This document shows positions 30,496 to 39,625 of a stretch of DNA of 64,000 nt, piece after piece. The notes under the pieces are model-generated. The model had not been told where the DNA came from. It did not search any database and was given only the letters and a program-made list of their open reading frames with translations. The position numbers were made by a program, and so were the translations under genes. Source of the stretch: Enterococcus sp. DIV0212c (GTDB taxonomy: Bacteria; Bacillota; Bacilli; Lactobacillales; Enterococcaceae); contig NZ_JAFREN010000001.1 in assembly GCF_017377505.1 (NCBI RefSeq), positions 1-64,000 on the forward strand, in the 5' to 3' direction. The stretch's first letter is position 1, and each line of letters starts with the position of its first letter.

Positions 30496-30632
30496 TGTTA
30501 TCACTCCTTTGTCCCTAGTCAGCAATGTTTCTCTGTTGCGTAACATTTAAAATAGAGATTTATGTATAAGTAATTCTAGTAACTGCATTTAATTAGACGA
30601 ACATAAACTTTATTACTTATTTATATTCCTTT

Positions 30633-30709
30633 AAAAAAAGAAAAGCACCACTTGAAACAGTAGCACTTCCAACATCTTTTATTATACTAACATTTTTCTT
30701 GATTTTCAA
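30633..30709 (-). promoter_or_regulatory. rsh promoter followed by a terminator-like hairpin
   Basis: On the minus strand TTGAAA (30709-30704), exactly 17 nt, TATAAT (30686-30681) is a consensus promoter. About 12 nt after the -10 a stem begins, AGTGCTACT with AGTGGTGCT (nine pairs counting G-U), followed at once by TTTTCTTTTTTT (to 30633). The hairpin could be the terminator of the upstream gene, but its position after this promoter predicts a 40-50 nt short transcript or attenuation of rsh. The promoter starts immediately past the stop of the DeoC-like gene. Confidence 0.6.
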
Positions 30710-30720
30710 TTCCTCGCGTT

Positions 30721-31368
30721 TTAATTCCACTTTGAAATCAATGGCAAAATCTCCCGACCATTGCTGATCCCGATTTGCGAGACACCCGCTTGAAAAAGAA
30801 GTTCGATCTCAAGTAAGGTTGGTGCTTTTACATTTACTTGAAAGCTTGTTTGTTGTCTTTTTCCTGTTCGAAAAATACTCATATCATAAATGGCTTGTTC
30901 CATCGTTAAATTCCCCCCTAAAGAAATGGCGTTGACATTTAACTCTGCAATATCCATCGTTAACACTTGTTTTTGATAATTCGTTAATTTGCTGCTATCT
31001 ATAAAAAAACCTAAAGGATTACGACCAAATGATAACTGTTCTAAAGCTTGATAACTGTGGTTTCCATGAATATTCAACTGTTCAGGCGCCATAGTCACAA
31101 AAACATCCGCTGCACCGTCTCTATACAATTGTCCTGTTTCAAACGCTTTTTTTGCTAAAGTTCCGCCCCCTAACGGAAAATCAACGAAACTGCCTACTTG
31201 AATCATCGTCCCTGTTAATAATTGTTTTGCTCTTGCAACATTATATGGTAAAACAAAAATCGAACGAACTGGGAATTCTTTTAAAAAAAGGATTTCCTCT
31301 GTGAACTGTTGATCTGTAAACGATGGATCCAACAACATAATTGAAAGTTTTTGCAACTTTAACTCCAT
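30721..31368 (-). CDS. DeoC-like (beta/alpha)8 aldolase homologue, catalytic Lys not evident
   Basis: The 215-residue protein resembles deoxyribose-phosphate aldolase in strand order: SIFVLPYNVARAKQLL, then QVGSFVDFPLGGGTLAKKAFETG and GAADVFVTMAPEQL. The Schiff-base Lys motif of DeoC (K-x-S-T-G) cannot be found; the matching region reads INAISLGGNLTMEQA-like sequence without it. It may be a non-catalytic or altered paralogue. It is the last gene of the mpg-DUF3013-prmA-rsmE series, 17 nt after rsmE. Confidence 0.6.
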   Translation of the reverse strand: MELKLQKLSIMLLDPSFTDQQFTEEILFLKEFPVRSIFVLPYNVARAKQLLTGTMIQVGSFVDFPLGGGTLAKKAFETGQLYRDGAADVFVTMAPEQLNIHGNHSYQALEQLSFGRNPLGFFIDSSKLTNYQKQVLTMDIAELNVNAISLGGNLTMEQAIYDMSIFRTGKRQQTSFQVNVKAPTLLEIELLFQAGVSQIGISNGREILPLISKWN

Positions 31369-31385
31369 AAATAGCCCCCTATAAC

Positions 31386-32135
31386 TTACACTAATTCAAA
31401 TTGATAACTAATGGCACTCAACACATATAACGGTGCCGTCTCTGCTCGTAAAATCCGTGGTCCCAGACCACAAAGAATAGCGCCATTTTCTTGAAATACA
31501 TCTATTTCAGCTGGTGAAAATCCACCTTCTGGACCAAAAACAACCAGAAGCGATCCTCCAACAGCTAGTTCAGAAAGTACGGTTGCAAAGCGACTGCGTT
31601 CCCCAACTTTCGCAGACTCTTCATAAGCGATCAATACTTTGTCATAACTAGAAAAAACGTCGATCAATGCTTGCTCTGTTTCCAATAATAAAATATCTGG
31701 CGCAAACTGTCGATGAGATTGCTCAGCTGCTTCTGTAGCAATTTTTTTCAAACGATCTGTTTTTTTACCTAACTTTTTGTGATCCCATTTTACAACAGAT
31801 GCTTTAGCTGGAAATCCAATAAATTTATGGCTGCCAAGTTCTGTTCCTTTTTGAACAACCCATTCCAGTTTATCACCTTTTGGATAACCGCAAGCAATCG
31901 TTACATTGACTGGCAGCTCTTTTTCAGTTTGCTCTTTACTGATTTCTTTTAAATAAACAGCCTCTTCTGTAATATCGGTGATTTCAGCAATGATTGCCAA
32001 ACGATCACTAAAAGCTAGAAACACTTGCTGTGAAGGCTCCATCCGCATCACACGTACGATATGATGATAGTTTTCTCCAGTGATCATATAACGGTCTTTT
32101 GTTTCATAAGGTTCAGTTAGAAAATAGCGTTGCAT
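31386..32135 (-). CDS. rsmE: 16S rRNA (uracil1498-N3)-methyltransferase
   Basis: RsmE is a SPOUT-class SAM methyltransferase that modifies U1498 of 16S rRNA. 249 aa with an N-terminal PUA-like domain (about 1-70, YHHIVRVMRMEPSQ), the QKGTELGSHKFIGF region, the trefoil-knot motif VVFGPEGGFSPAEID near 195 and LRAETAPLYVLSAISY at the end. Separated from the prmA stop by 1 nt, the conserved prmA-rsmE pair. Confidence 0.95.
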   Translation of the reverse strand: MQRYFLTEPYETKDRYMITGENYHHIVRVMRMEPSQQVFLAFSDRLAIIAEITDITEEAVYLKEISKEQTEKELPVNVTIACGYPKGDKLEWVVQKGTELGSHKFIGFPAKASVVKWDHKKLGKKTDRLKKIATEAAEQSHRQFAPDILLLETEQALIDVFSSYDKVLIAYEESAKVGERSRFATVLSELAVGGSLLVVFGPEGGFSPAEIDVFQENGAILCGLGPRILRAETAPLYVLSAISYQFELV

Positions 32136-32136
32136 C

Positions 32137-33084
32137 TTACTCTTCCTCTGATTTCTTTAAAATAATTGCATACCAATCACCTTGTTGGAAAATCTGATCG
32201 ACAAGAAAGCCCATTTCTGTCATTTTTTCTAGGATCATTGCTTTTTTATCATGAATAATACCAGAAACAATCAACGTTCCGTCCTCTTTCAGTAAACGCC
32301 AAGCATCTTCGATCATCAATGTAATGATATCCGCTAAAATATTTGCTACAATTACATCTGCCTCAATCGTTACACCTTTCAATAAATCATTCGCTGAAAC
32401 ATGAACATCGCTGGCAATTGGATTCATATCCATATTTTCTTTAGCTGCAGTTACAGCAACTTCATCTAAATCATAGGCATAAACTTCTTTTGCACCTAAA
32501 TATCTACTCGCAATACTTAAGACACCTGAACCAGTTCCCACATCAAGCAAAGTTTCACCACCACGCAAAACAGTCTCCAGCGCTTGTAAGGTCAAACGAG
32601 TAGTTGGATGCGTTCCTGTGCCAAACGCCATTCCAGGATCTAACGTAATGATTTTTTCAAATGTATCTTGCGCTTCATATTTTTCCCAACTTGGAACAAT
32701 CGTTAGAAAACGAGTCACACGAACTGGATGATAATATTTTTTCCACGCCGTTGCCCAATCACTTTCTGCTACTTCACTTACACTTACTTCATTTTTTCCG
32801 ATAGCTAATCCAAATTCTGGTAAACGTGTGATGCTTTCTTTGATAAATGGCAAAATTTCCGGCAAAAAGGTTGTTTCAGGAAAATATGCCATCACTAACG
32901 CGCCATCTTTGATATGAGTGAATTGTTCTTTATCCAACAATTCTCCGTAAAGATCACTTTGGAAATTTTCGCCATCCAAGGAATCTTCGATGGCAACACC
33001 ACTCGCTCCGGCTTCCATCATAATGTTAGAAATTGCTTCGACTGCTTCACTAGCTGTTTCAACTTTTACTTCTGTCCACTTCAT
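32137..33084 (-). CDS. prmA: Ribosomal protein L11 methyltransferase
   Basis: PrmA trimethylates ribosomal protein L11 with SAM. The 315-residue protein has an N-terminal substrate-binding domain, the linker DPGMAFGTGTHPTTRL near 150, the SAM motif LLDVGTGSGVLSIAS near 175 and the NILADII motif near 250. The start MKWTEVKV at 33084 follows GAGGTG; an in-frame GTG 9 nt earlier overlaps the ribosome binding site. Confidence 0.95.
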   Translation of the reverse strand: MKWTEVKVETASEAVEAISNIMMEAGASGVAIEDSLDGENFQSDLYGELLDKEQFTHIKDGALVMAYFPETTFLPEILPFIKESITRLPEFGLAIGKNEVSVSEVAESDWATAWKKYYHPVRVTRFLTIVPSWEKYEAQDTFEKIITLDPGMAFGTGTHPTTRLTLQALETVLRGGETLLDVGTGSGVLSIASRYLGAKEVYAYDLDEVAVTAAKENMDMNPIASDVHVSANDLLKGVTIEADVIVANILADIITLMIEDAWRLLKEDGTLIVSGIIHDKKAMILEKMTEMGFLVDQIFQQGDWYAIILKKSEEE

Positions 33085-33098
33085 ACTAATCACCTCTT

Positions 33099-33584
33099 TT
33101 AATAGCTAGGATAAGCGATATAAGTTTCGCCATCTGCTGTTTGATACTTTTTAGTAGCCTCTTCAAAAACTTCGTTTGACCATTTCAACTCAAATACTTC
33201 TTGTTCTTCATCAGTCAAAAAGTCTAATAAATCACTTTGACCTTCCGTCAATACTTCATTTAAATAGTCTACAAAACCGTCTAATACAGATTGTTTGATT
33301 CCTTTTTTTCCTTCATAAGGAATTACTGCTAAATATTCTTCTTCATCTACAGATGTTTTTTCAGGATTATAAAATAAAATACCATCTTCAAATTCAATGA
33401 TCTCTTCTTCTGAAACGGTTCCTTGTGCATCATCAATTTGTTCATAAGCCATATTTTCAGCGAATAATCGGAAGACTACTTCAATTGAATGATTTTTTGT
33501 ATTCCAATCTAGGGCTACGTCGTATTCTGTAATTTTTTTTGTCATTTGTTGATCTAAGTATGTTAACATTGTTGCTTTTTTCAT
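33099..33584 (-). CDS. DUF3013 family protein
   Basis: The 161-residue acidic cytosolic protein has no membrane segments. It matches the DUF3013 family found in lactic acid bacteria next to prmA. The middle is rich in Asp and Glu (VSEEEIIEFEDGILFYNPEK). No function is known. Its ATG overlaps the mpg stop (ATGA), so it is translationally coupled. Confidence 0.75.
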   Translation of the reverse strand: MKKATMLTYLDQQMTKKITEYDVALDWNTKNHSIEVVFRLFAENMAYEQIDDAQGTVSEEEIIEFEDGILFYNPEKTSVDEEEYLAVIPYEGKKGIKQSVLDGFVDYLNEVLTEGQSDLLDFLTDEEQEVFELKWSNEVFEEATKKYQTADGETYIAYPSY

Positions 33585-34219
33585 TTATTATCTTCCTTCC
33601 AGCCAAAAGTTTTTTGATTAATATCACTTCTTCTTTGTTTTGAAATATATGGATTTCCTGAAACAACATATCTTAAAGGCAATTCTGTCCAAATACCTTT
33701 ATTCGGGATTCCAATTCGGGGAAGCGAGATGATTTTCGTTGGTGTTTTTCGTTTTTCAGGAACAATGCGTAATCTACTGTCAAAAATCGATTGACCATAC
33801 AACTCTCTGTCAATTCCTAAAGCGGCTACCAGCTTTCCTGGTCCATTTGATAATTCTATTCCTTTGCGACCATTACGATTTTCTTCCATTTCTTTGATGC
33901 CTTCAACAGGTTCGATCGCACGAATCATTACTCCTTGCGGCCGGCCTTTTTCTTGTGTCACCATGTTTAATATCAAGTGTGTATGCATCGTATATAGATA
34001 AATGGTTCCAGGTTTTTCATACATTGCCTTTAGCCTTGGCGTATTTCGCAATCCAAAACTATGAGCTGCTTCGTCTTCTGGACCTAAATAGGCTTCTGTA
34101 TCAACGATATATCCTGCAAGTATACCTGTTTCTGTCTCATGCTCTAAGTACATTCCTAATAGGAACTGAGCAATTTCTTCGGTTGACCTTGTATTAAAAT
34201 AATTTATCGTTTCATTCAT
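33581..34219 (-). CDS. 3-methyladenine DNA glycosylase (AAG/MPG family)
   Basis: This monofunctional base-excision glycosylase of the AAG/MPG fold removes alkylated purines. 212 aa with the active-site GYIVDTEAYLGPEDEAAHSF near 40, RNTPRLKAMYEKPGTIYLY near 58, MIRAIEPVEG near 100 and NGPGKLVAALGID near 127. It is the first gene of the mpg-DUF3013-prmA-rsmE group and divergent from rarA. Confidence 0.93.
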   Translation of the reverse strand: MNETINYFNTRSTEEIAQFLLGMYLEHETETGILAGYIVDTEAYLGPEDEAAHSFGLRNTPRLKAMYEKPGTIYLYTMHTHLILNMVTQEKGRPQGVMIRAIEPVEGIKEMEENRNGRKGIELSNGPGKLVAALGIDRELYGQSIFDSRLRIVPEKRKTPTKIISLPRIGIPNKGIWTELPLRYVVSGNPYISKQRRSDINQKTFGWKEDNK

Positions 34220-34356
34220 TCTTTTTCACCACCTTCTATCATACACGAAACCATGCCTATTATCCATTGAAATAGCAAACAATTGGTATTGAAAATACTG
34301 CTTTTTTGTTACTTTATCGAGTAAAACTCACCCAGAAACAAACGTACGTTCTTTGT

Positions 34357-34364
34357 GGTATAAT
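34357..34364 (+). promoter_or_regulatory. Extended -10 promoter of the rarA leader
   Basis: TGGTATAAT gives an extended -10 (TATAAT at 34359-34364). It is followed by a GCTAGA/CTCTAGC hairpin and the two tandem structured repeats, making a leader of about 270 nt before rarA. No strong -35 is seen. Confidence 0.5.
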
Positions 34365-34386
34365 AGCTAGATAAAGAATTTGTTCT

Positions 34387-34496
34387 CTAGCTATACGGGC
34401 TTACCTCTCGGAAAAAAGATAAAATCTGATTGTGGCAAAGAACGCACCCTCATTTTTTCCTGTTTTTCTGTCAAGGGAGGACGAGCCCTTTACATT
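34387..34496 (+). repeat. Covarying structured RNA element, copy A (tandem)
   Basis: First unit of a tandem pair with a period of 120 nt. P1 pairs ACGGGCT with AGCCCTT; an inner stem pairs CCTCTC with GGGAGG; an apical hairpin carries the loop AAAGAAC with GTG/CAC pairing. GAAAAAAGATAAAATCTGAT and GACGAG are shared with copy B. It is in sense orientation to rarA. Confidence 0.7.
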
Positions 34497-34505
34497 TTTA
34501 TACTA

Positions 34506-34620
34506 TCTAGCTTCGCAGGCTTACCTTTCGGAAAAAAGATAAAATCTGATTGTGGCAAAGAACTCCACCCTCATATTTTCCTATTTTTCTGTCAAGGTAG
34601 GACGAGCCTGCTACGCTTTT
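34506..34620 (+). repeat. Covarying structured RNA element, copy B, adjoining the rarA ribosome binding site
   Basis: Second unit: outer AGC/GCT, P1 GCAGGCT with AGCCTGC, inner stem TACCTT with AAGGTA, apical GTGG/CCAC around AAAGAAC, unpaired GGACG. The tail GCTTTTAAAATAAGGAGG runs into the rarA ribosome binding site and matches the tail of copy C before ulaB. Stems differ from copies A and C by paired changes. Confidence 0.75.
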
Positions 34621-34639
34621 AAAATAAGGAGGTTCAACA

Positions 34640-35929
34640 ATGCAACAACCTTTAGCTTATCGTATGCGACCACGGAATTTAGATGAGGTCGTGGGGCAAC
34701 AGCAACTGGTTGGACCAGGGAAAATTATTCGTAGAATGGTCGAAGCACGTATGCTTTCTTCCATGATTTTATACGGTCCCCCAGGCACTGGTAAAACCAG
34801 TATTGCTAGTGCGATCGCCGGCTCTACAAACTACGCTTTTCGCTTGTTGAATGCTGCAACAGACACTAAAAAAGACTTGCAAATCGTAGCAGAAGAAGCA
34901 AAAATGAGTGGCACTGTGATTCTTCTCTTAGATGAGGTCCATCGCCTAGATAAAACTAAACAAGATTTTCTACTGCCGCATCTTGAAAGCGGTCGAATCA
35001 TTATGATCGGAGCAACAACTGAGAATCCTTATATTACGATCAATCCTGCGATTCGGAGTCGAACACAAATTTTTGAAGTAAAACCATTAACTGAGTTAGA
35101 TATTCAAAAAGCTATCAAAGAAGCTTTAACTGATAAAGAACGTGGTTTAGGAGAATATCCCGTTGTCTTAGACGAAAAAGCACTGCAACATTTGTCCCGT
35201 GCAACAAATGGCGACTTGCGTAGTGCGTTAAACGGACTGGAATTGGCTGTAAAATCAACACCTGAAAATGAAGACAAAAAAATCGTGATTACACTTTCTA
35301 TCATTGAAGAATGTGTACAACGTAAAGCATTGACTCACGATAAAAACGGTGATGCTCATTATGATGTAATTTCCGCATTTCAAAAATCGATCCGCGGCAG
35401 TGATGTTGATGCTGCACTGCATTATCTAGCCAGATTAGTTGAAGCGGGAGATTTACCGATTATTTGCCGCCGCCTGATGGTAATTGCTTATGAAGATATT
35501 GGTCTAGGGAATCCGCCTGCTGCAGCTCGCACGATAACTGCTGTTCAGGCTGCAGAAAAACTTGGCTTCCCTGAAGCTCGCATTCCTCTTGCCAGTGTTG
35601 TGATTGATTTATGTCTATCACCAAAATCGAATTCCGCTATCAGTGCAATCGATGCTGCCTTAGCAGATATTCGTGAAGGAAAAGCGGGCGATGTGCCTGA
35701 TCATTTGCGAGATAGTCATTATTCTGGTGCAAAAGAGCTAAATCGCGGAATTGGTTACCAATATCCTCATAACTTTGAACACGCTTGGGTCGATCAACAA
35801 TATCTTCCTGATAAAATAAAAAATGCTCATTATTATGAACCAATTGATACTGGCAAATATGAACAAGCACTGCACCAACAATATCAACGAATCCAAGAGT
35901 GGAAGAAAGAAAAGAAATCAAAAAAATAA
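34640..35929 (+). CDS. rarA: Replication-associated recombination protein A (MgsA/RarA)
   Basis: This AAA+ ATPase related to clamp loaders acts at stalled replication forks. The 429-residue protein has Walker A GPPGTGKTS near 50, Walker B LLDEVHRL near 98, sensor motifs GATTENPY and RSRTQIF, and the C-terminal tetramerisation region (YEDIGLGNP, AGDVPDHLRDSHYSGAK, YPHNF). The ATG follows AAGGAGG. It is divergent from mpg and preceded by the tandem structured elements. Confidence 0.95.
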   Translation: MQQPLAYRMRPRNLDEVVGQQQLVGPGKIIRRMVEARMLSSMILYGPPGTGKTSIASAIAGSTNYAFRLLNAATDTKKDLQIVAEEAKMSGTVILLLDEVHRLDKTKQDFLLPHLESGRIIMIGATTENPYITINPAIRSRTQIFEVKPLTELDIQKAIKEALTDKERGLGEYPVVLDEKALQHLSRATNGDLRSALNGLELAVKSTPENEDKKIVITLSIIEECVQRKALTHDKNGDAHYDVISAFQKSIRGSDVDAALHYLARLVEAGDLPIICRRLMVIAYEDIGLGNPPAAARTITAVQAAEKLGFPEARIPLASVVIDLCLSPKSNSAISAIDAALADIREGKAGDVPDHLRDSHYSGAKELNRGIGYQYPHNFEHAWVDQQYLPDKIKNAHYYEPIDTGKYEQALHQQYQRIQEWKKEKKSKK

Positions 35930-35988
35930 TCCGCTTTCAAATTCAAGCACCCTCATTGCTGTTTGCTCTAGATTGTGCTATTATAAAG

Positions 35989-36190
35989 ATGGTAAATCTG
36001 TGATGTACGCGTTGTCTTTTTTGTGTGTTGACCGAACATTTTATTGATATCTAGGGATCCTTCTGGTACCTAAGCTGGTAACATGCCTTATCATTTGGTA
36101 GTTCGAAGCTGTCAGTCGTGGAACCCACCTGCTTTGTTTGCGGGTTCAATACTATAGGACGAATAACGGCATCGACGGATTTTACCATTT
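35989..36190 (+). ncRNA. 6S-like RNA / Lacto-usp motif upstream of the usp genes
   Basis: A promoter TTGCTG (35956-35961), 17 nt, TATTAT (35979-35984) starts an RNA of about 200 nt. Its 5' end ATGGTAAATCTG pairs with CGGATTTTACCAT at the 3' end (to 36188), and the pairing continues inward (TGATG/CATCG, CGTT/AACG). The interior has hairpins such as GAACCC/GGGTTC. A long rod closed by its ends, about 200 nt, is what 6S RNA looks like. Position before a small hypothetical gene plus usp matches the described Lacto-usp motif, which was proposed to be the 6S RNA of these bacteria. I assign it by structure and context. Confidence 0.7.
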
Positions 36191-36205
36191 TTATTTAGAT
36201 TACCG

Positions 36206-36235
36206 AACAATTTGCAAAACGCAAATTGTTTTTTA
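36206..36235 (+). terminator. Terminator of the 6S-like RNA
   Basis: AACAATTTGC and GCAAATTGTT form a perfect 10-bp stem with a 5-nt loop, followed by TTTTATTT. It ends about 20 nt before the next gene, so that gene either depends on read-through or on a promoter hidden in the RNA. Confidence 0.75.
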
Positions 36236-36254
36236 TTTGATGGAGGTTCAATGC

Positions 36255-36533
36255 ATGATTCGCATACTTATTTTTGTATCTGTAGCTTTATTAGTTATTA
36301 TTGGCATTTATTTATTGAAAAAAACAACAGTTTTTTTGCCCTTGATGCACAACGGTGATCCTGATGAAAATAAGCAGTTTTTACACCAGTTTGGTGTTTT
36401 TTATCTGATCTTAGCTGCTATTGGGATTTTAGTTGGACTCTTTAACCTAAAGTTTTTCTCGTTGTTCTATATTTTTAGCTTGCTTGTAATTTCAACTGTA
36501 TTCAGTGTTATGTTCGCCAAGAAGATTCTATAA
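36255..36533 (+). CDS. Small membrane protein, upstream partner of usp
   Basis: The 92-residue protein has three predicted membrane segments (about 2-20, 45-65, 68-88) and a short polar loop with HNGDPDENKQF. The start at 36255 is 8 nt after GGAGG; a longer frame would begin inside the 6S-like RNA. No characterised family is recognised. The arrangement 6S-like RNA, small gene, usp is the one reported for the Lacto-usp motif. Confidence 0.7.
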   Translation: MIRILIFVSVALLVIIGIYLLKKTTVFLPLMHNGDPDENKQFLHQFGVFYLILAAIGILVGLFNLKFFSLFYIFSLLVISTVFSVMFAKKIL

Positions 36534-36630
36534 CAGTCTCTTCTTTTTTATTTTCCTTTTTTACGATTTTGTTCTACAATTAAACTATCAAGAACTATGT
36601 AATTTCAACTATTTGGAAGGAGTGGTCACA

Positions 36631-37107
36631 ATGTTACAAAATTATCGTAAAATCATGGTTGCTGTTGATGGATCATCTGAGGCTGAATTAGCTTTTCAAA
36701 AAGCAATGAATGTTGCTATGAGAAATGATGCAGAATTACTACTAGCTCACGTTATTGATACGCGAGCATTTCAATCAGTTTCTTCTTTTGATGGTGTTTT
36801 AGCAGAGCAAGCAACTGAAATGGCAAAACAAACACTTGAAGGCTATAAAAAACAAGCAAAAGAACATGGTTGTGAAAAAGTATCTAGTGTTATTGAATAT
36901 GGTTCTCCAAAACCATTGATTGCAAAACAATTACCGCAAGATCAAGAAGTTGATTTGATTATGCTAGGTGCAACAGGTTTAAATGCTGTTGAACGATTAT
37001 TTATTGGATCTGTCTCTGAATATGTTATCCGCAACGCCGCTTGTGATGTATTAGTGGTAAGAACTGATTTAGACAACAAAATTCCTGTTTTACAAGATGA
37101 AGAATAG
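36631..37107 (+). CDS. Universal stress protein, UspA family
   Basis: This small cytosolic alpha/beta protein has 158 residues with KIMVAVDGSSEAELAFQKAM at the start and the ATP-binding GATGLNAVERLFIGSVSEYV near 118 (G-2x-G-9x-G-S/T type), so it probably binds ATP. The ATG at 36631 follows GGAAGGAG. Last gene before a strong bidirectional terminator. Confidence 0.92.
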   Translation: MLQNYRKIMVAVDGSSEAELAFQKAMNVAMRNDAELLLAHVIDTRAFQSVSSFDGVLAEQATEMAKQTLEGYKKQAKEHGCEKVSSVIEYGSPKPLIAKQLPQDQEVDLIMLGATGLNAVERLFIGSVSEYVIRNAACDVLVVRTDLDNKIPVLQDEE

Positions 37108-37118
37108 TTTTATAAAAT

Positions 37119-37162
37119 AAAAAAAGAAGCAACCCGATTTTTTATCGAGTTGCTTCTTTTTT
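37119..37162. terminator. Bidirectional terminator between usp and ackA
   Basis: AAAAAAGAAGCAAC and GTTGCTTCTTTTTT pair with inner GAT/ATC, giving an A-run and a T-run on either side. It sits between the convergent usp and ackA genes. Confidence 0.85.
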
Positions 37163-37169
37163 ATGCTTA

Positions 37170-38357
37170 TTATTTTCTTAGTCGCTCAACATCACGAGCA
37201 ATCATTAATTCTTCATCAGTTGGAATCAATAATACTTTAACTTTAGAATCTTCTGTAGAAATTACTGATTCTTTTCCACGAACATTGTTTTTCTCATCGT
37301 CTAATTCACAGCCAAACCAAGTCATCCCTTTGATTACTTCGCTACGAACGTGTGAATCATTTTCACCAATTCCGGCAGTAAAGACAATTGCATCAACGCC
37401 ATTTAAAACAGTTACGTAACTACCAATGTATTTACGGATACGATCTGTAAAGATATCGTATGCTACTTGAACTGCTTCGTTATCCATGTTTGCTTCTAAA
37501 TCACGCATATCACTTGAAATACCCGTTAAACCAAGTAGACCTGATTTTTTATTTAAGATATCAATCATATCTTTGATATCTGTCAATTCAAGTTTTTCCA
37601 TTAGGTAAGCTAGTAAAGAAGGATCGATATCACCAGAACGAGTTCCCATTGTTACACCTGCAAGTGGTGTGAAGCCCATTGATGTATCTACAGATTTACC
37701 ACCATCAACCGCTGTGATTGATGCTCCGTTACCTAAGTGACAAGTAATGATTTTTAACTCTTCGATTGGACGGCCAAGCATTTCTGCTGCACGTTCCGCA
37801 ACAAATTTGTGGCTTGTTCCATGCGCACCATATTTACGAGCAGCAAATTTTTCATAATATTCAGTTGGAATACTATATAAGAAATTGTGTTTTGGCATTG
37901 TTGTATGGAAAGATGTATCAAAAACAGCAACGCTGATAATATCAGGTAAGATTTTTTTGAATGCTTTGATTCCCATAGCATTCGCTGGATTGTGTAATGG
38001 AGCAAGTTCTGCCAATTTTTCAATTTTTGCTAAAACTTCATCATCGATAACAACAGAATCTTTAAAGTCTTCTCCACCTGCAACTACACGGTGACCAACA
38101 CCTGTAATTTCATCGTAAGAAGCTAAGATGTTCAATTCAGTTAATTTATCTAACAACATTTTAACAGCAACATCATGATCATTGATGTCGATGATTTCTT
38201 CATATTTTTCGTCATTGCCATGTTTGATTGTAAAGATTGAATCATTTAAACCAATTCGTTCTACAATTCCTTTAGCGATAACTTCTTCATTTGGCATTTG
38301 ATATAACTGCCATTTTAAACTTGAACTACCTGCATTGATTGCAATTGTTTTAGACAT
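37170..38357 (-). CDS. ackA: Acetate kinase
   Basis: The enzyme interconverts acetyl phosphate and acetate with ATP. 395 residues: N-terminal [25 protein letters not shown] near 85, the HNP site near 117, [31 protein letters not shown] near 205 and TAGIGEND near 325. It follows the comG-linked methyltransferase, as in streptococci and lactococci, and has ATG after AGGAGAG. Confidence 0.97.
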   Translation of the reverse strand: MSKTIAINAGSSSLKWQLYQMPNEEVIAKGIVERIGLNDSIFTIKHGNDEKYEEIIDINDHDVAVKMLLDKLTELNILASYDEITGVGHRVVAGGEDFKDSVVIDDEVLAKIEKLAELAPLHNPANAMGIKAFKKILPDIISVAVFDTSFHTTMPKHNFLYSIPTEYYEKFAARKYGAHGTSHKFVAERAAEMLGRPIEELKIITCHLGNGASITAVDGGKSVDTSMGFTPLAGVTMGTRSGDIDPSLLAYLMEKLELTDIKDMIDILNKKSGLLGLTGISSDMRDLEANMDNEAVQVAYDIFTDRIRKYIGSYVTVLNGVDAIVFTAGIGENDSHVRSEVIKGMTWFGCELDDEKNNVRGKESVISTEDSKVKVLLIPTDEELMIARDVERLRK

Positions 38358-38382
38358 AATACTCTCCTCTTTATCGGTTGTT

Positions 38383-39411
38383 TTATTTTAAATTTGAAGA
38401 CTTCCAAGCCTCAAATTGTTGAAAAAATTGTGTCACTTTCGCAGGATCTTTCAATGAACCTAATTTTGCTACAAGAACTTCTTTTACCTGCGCGCTATGT
38501 TCACCTTTATTTTGTACGAACAAAATGCTTTTTCTTGATTGAACTGATTTGAAAAGCTCATCTGGCAACTGAATCATGCCTTGAAGATAAACATTGTTTT
38601 GCAACCAATTTTTGAAAAACGAACTCTGTTCTGTCTCTAAAATATTAGTTGGTACTAAAAATAATCCATAGCCATCAGGTTTAACAAATTTCATTGCTTG
38701 TTCCATCAATAAGTGATGTGCATAACTATGTCCTTCTTCTGCTGCTGAATCAAAGTCTTTTGCCTTTTCATCATTCGGATAATAACCGATTGGCAAGTCA
38801 CTAACTGCTACATCGACAGGGTCAACAAGTAAGTCCTGCAAACCATCTTGATGGAATAATTGTATTGCAGCTTTTGTCCACTCCGTATTAGTCGCTGAAA
38901 CCGAAAGCAAGGTATCATCAATATCCACACCAAATCCTTGAACAGAATATTTCGCTATGTTCAAGTTAAGAATGATCGTCAATAAAAGATTGCCCATACC
39001 ATTTGCGATATCTAATATTTTTAATGGTTGTTCAGGTCCGTAGAGTTGCTCAATCAAGTAAACAAATAAGAAACCGATGCTATCTGGCGTTAGTTGATGA
39101 TTTGCCTGTAAGGACTCTGCTTTATTCCCTTTAAGTAAAATCAACTGAGACAAACGTCTAATTTCTTCTGGTTCCAATTCGATTGCTTGTAGTTGTTGAT
39201 AAATGGTTTCAAGTTTTTTAACAGTTTGCTCATCCGGAACTCCATCCAACACACGTACTTGATAATTATCAATGATATTTTCACCATTTTCAGTATATGC
39301 ATCTAGAAAAGAAGTATCTAAAGATCGTTGAATCAATTGGATAGACTGTTCCATTAAATCGAAAGCCTTTTCTATTTTCTCAGGGAACAAACGAAACACC
39401 TCAATTTCCAT
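38383..39411 (-). CDS. Class I SAM-dependent methyltransferase (YtxK/ComYH-like)
   Basis: The 342-residue protein has an N-terminal helical domain and an N6-adenine-type methyltransferase core: [15 protein letters not shown] near 133, [12 protein letters not shown], and the catalytic-type SDLPIGYYP near 200 (D/S-L-P-x-x-Y, an NPPY-like motif). The same gene sits between comG and ackA in streptococci (comYH) and related genera. The target is not known; a role in competence has not been shown in enterococci. Confidence 0.85.
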   Translation of the reverse strand: MEIEVFRLFPEKIEKAFDLMEQSIQLIQRSLDTSFLDAYTENGENIIDNYQVRVLDGVPDEQTVKKLETIYQQLQAIELEPEEIRRLSQLILLKGNKAESLQANHQLTPDSIGFLFVYLIEQLYGPEQPLKILDIANGMGNLLLTIILNLNIAKYSVQGFGVDIDDTLLSVSATNTEWTKAAIQLFHQDGLQDLLVDPVDVAVSDLPIGYYPNDEKAKDFDSAAEEGHSYAHHLLMEQAMKFVKPDGYGLFLVPTNILETEQSSFFKNWLQNNVYLQGMIQLPDELFKSVQSRKSILFVQNKGEHSAQVKEVLVAKLGSLKDPAKVTQFFQQFEAWKSSNLK

Positions 39412-39625
39412 CTATAATATAACAATTTTCATACCTGTTCTATTTTAACGAAAAAGCTGACAATAATCAATCAATTTCCTAACAATTATTGTAAAACACT
39501 AAACAACTCTCATTTTTACAAAAATAATATAATCGTTAATACGAATTTTCTTTCAAAAATGAGCTTCTGTATTAGTTTTTTTTGTTATAAGTTTGATACA
39601 CGTTTCACAAATTTTTAATTGCTAC

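Noticed and set aside
34380..34622. An 80-codon frame through the tandem elements upstream of rarA
   Set aside because: Its internal repetition only reflects the two copies of the RNA element, and it has no ribosome binding site.
36138..36254. Upstream extension of the small membrane protein gene to 36138
   Set aside because: It would run through the 6S-like RNA and its terminator, while 36255 has a well-spaced GGAGG.
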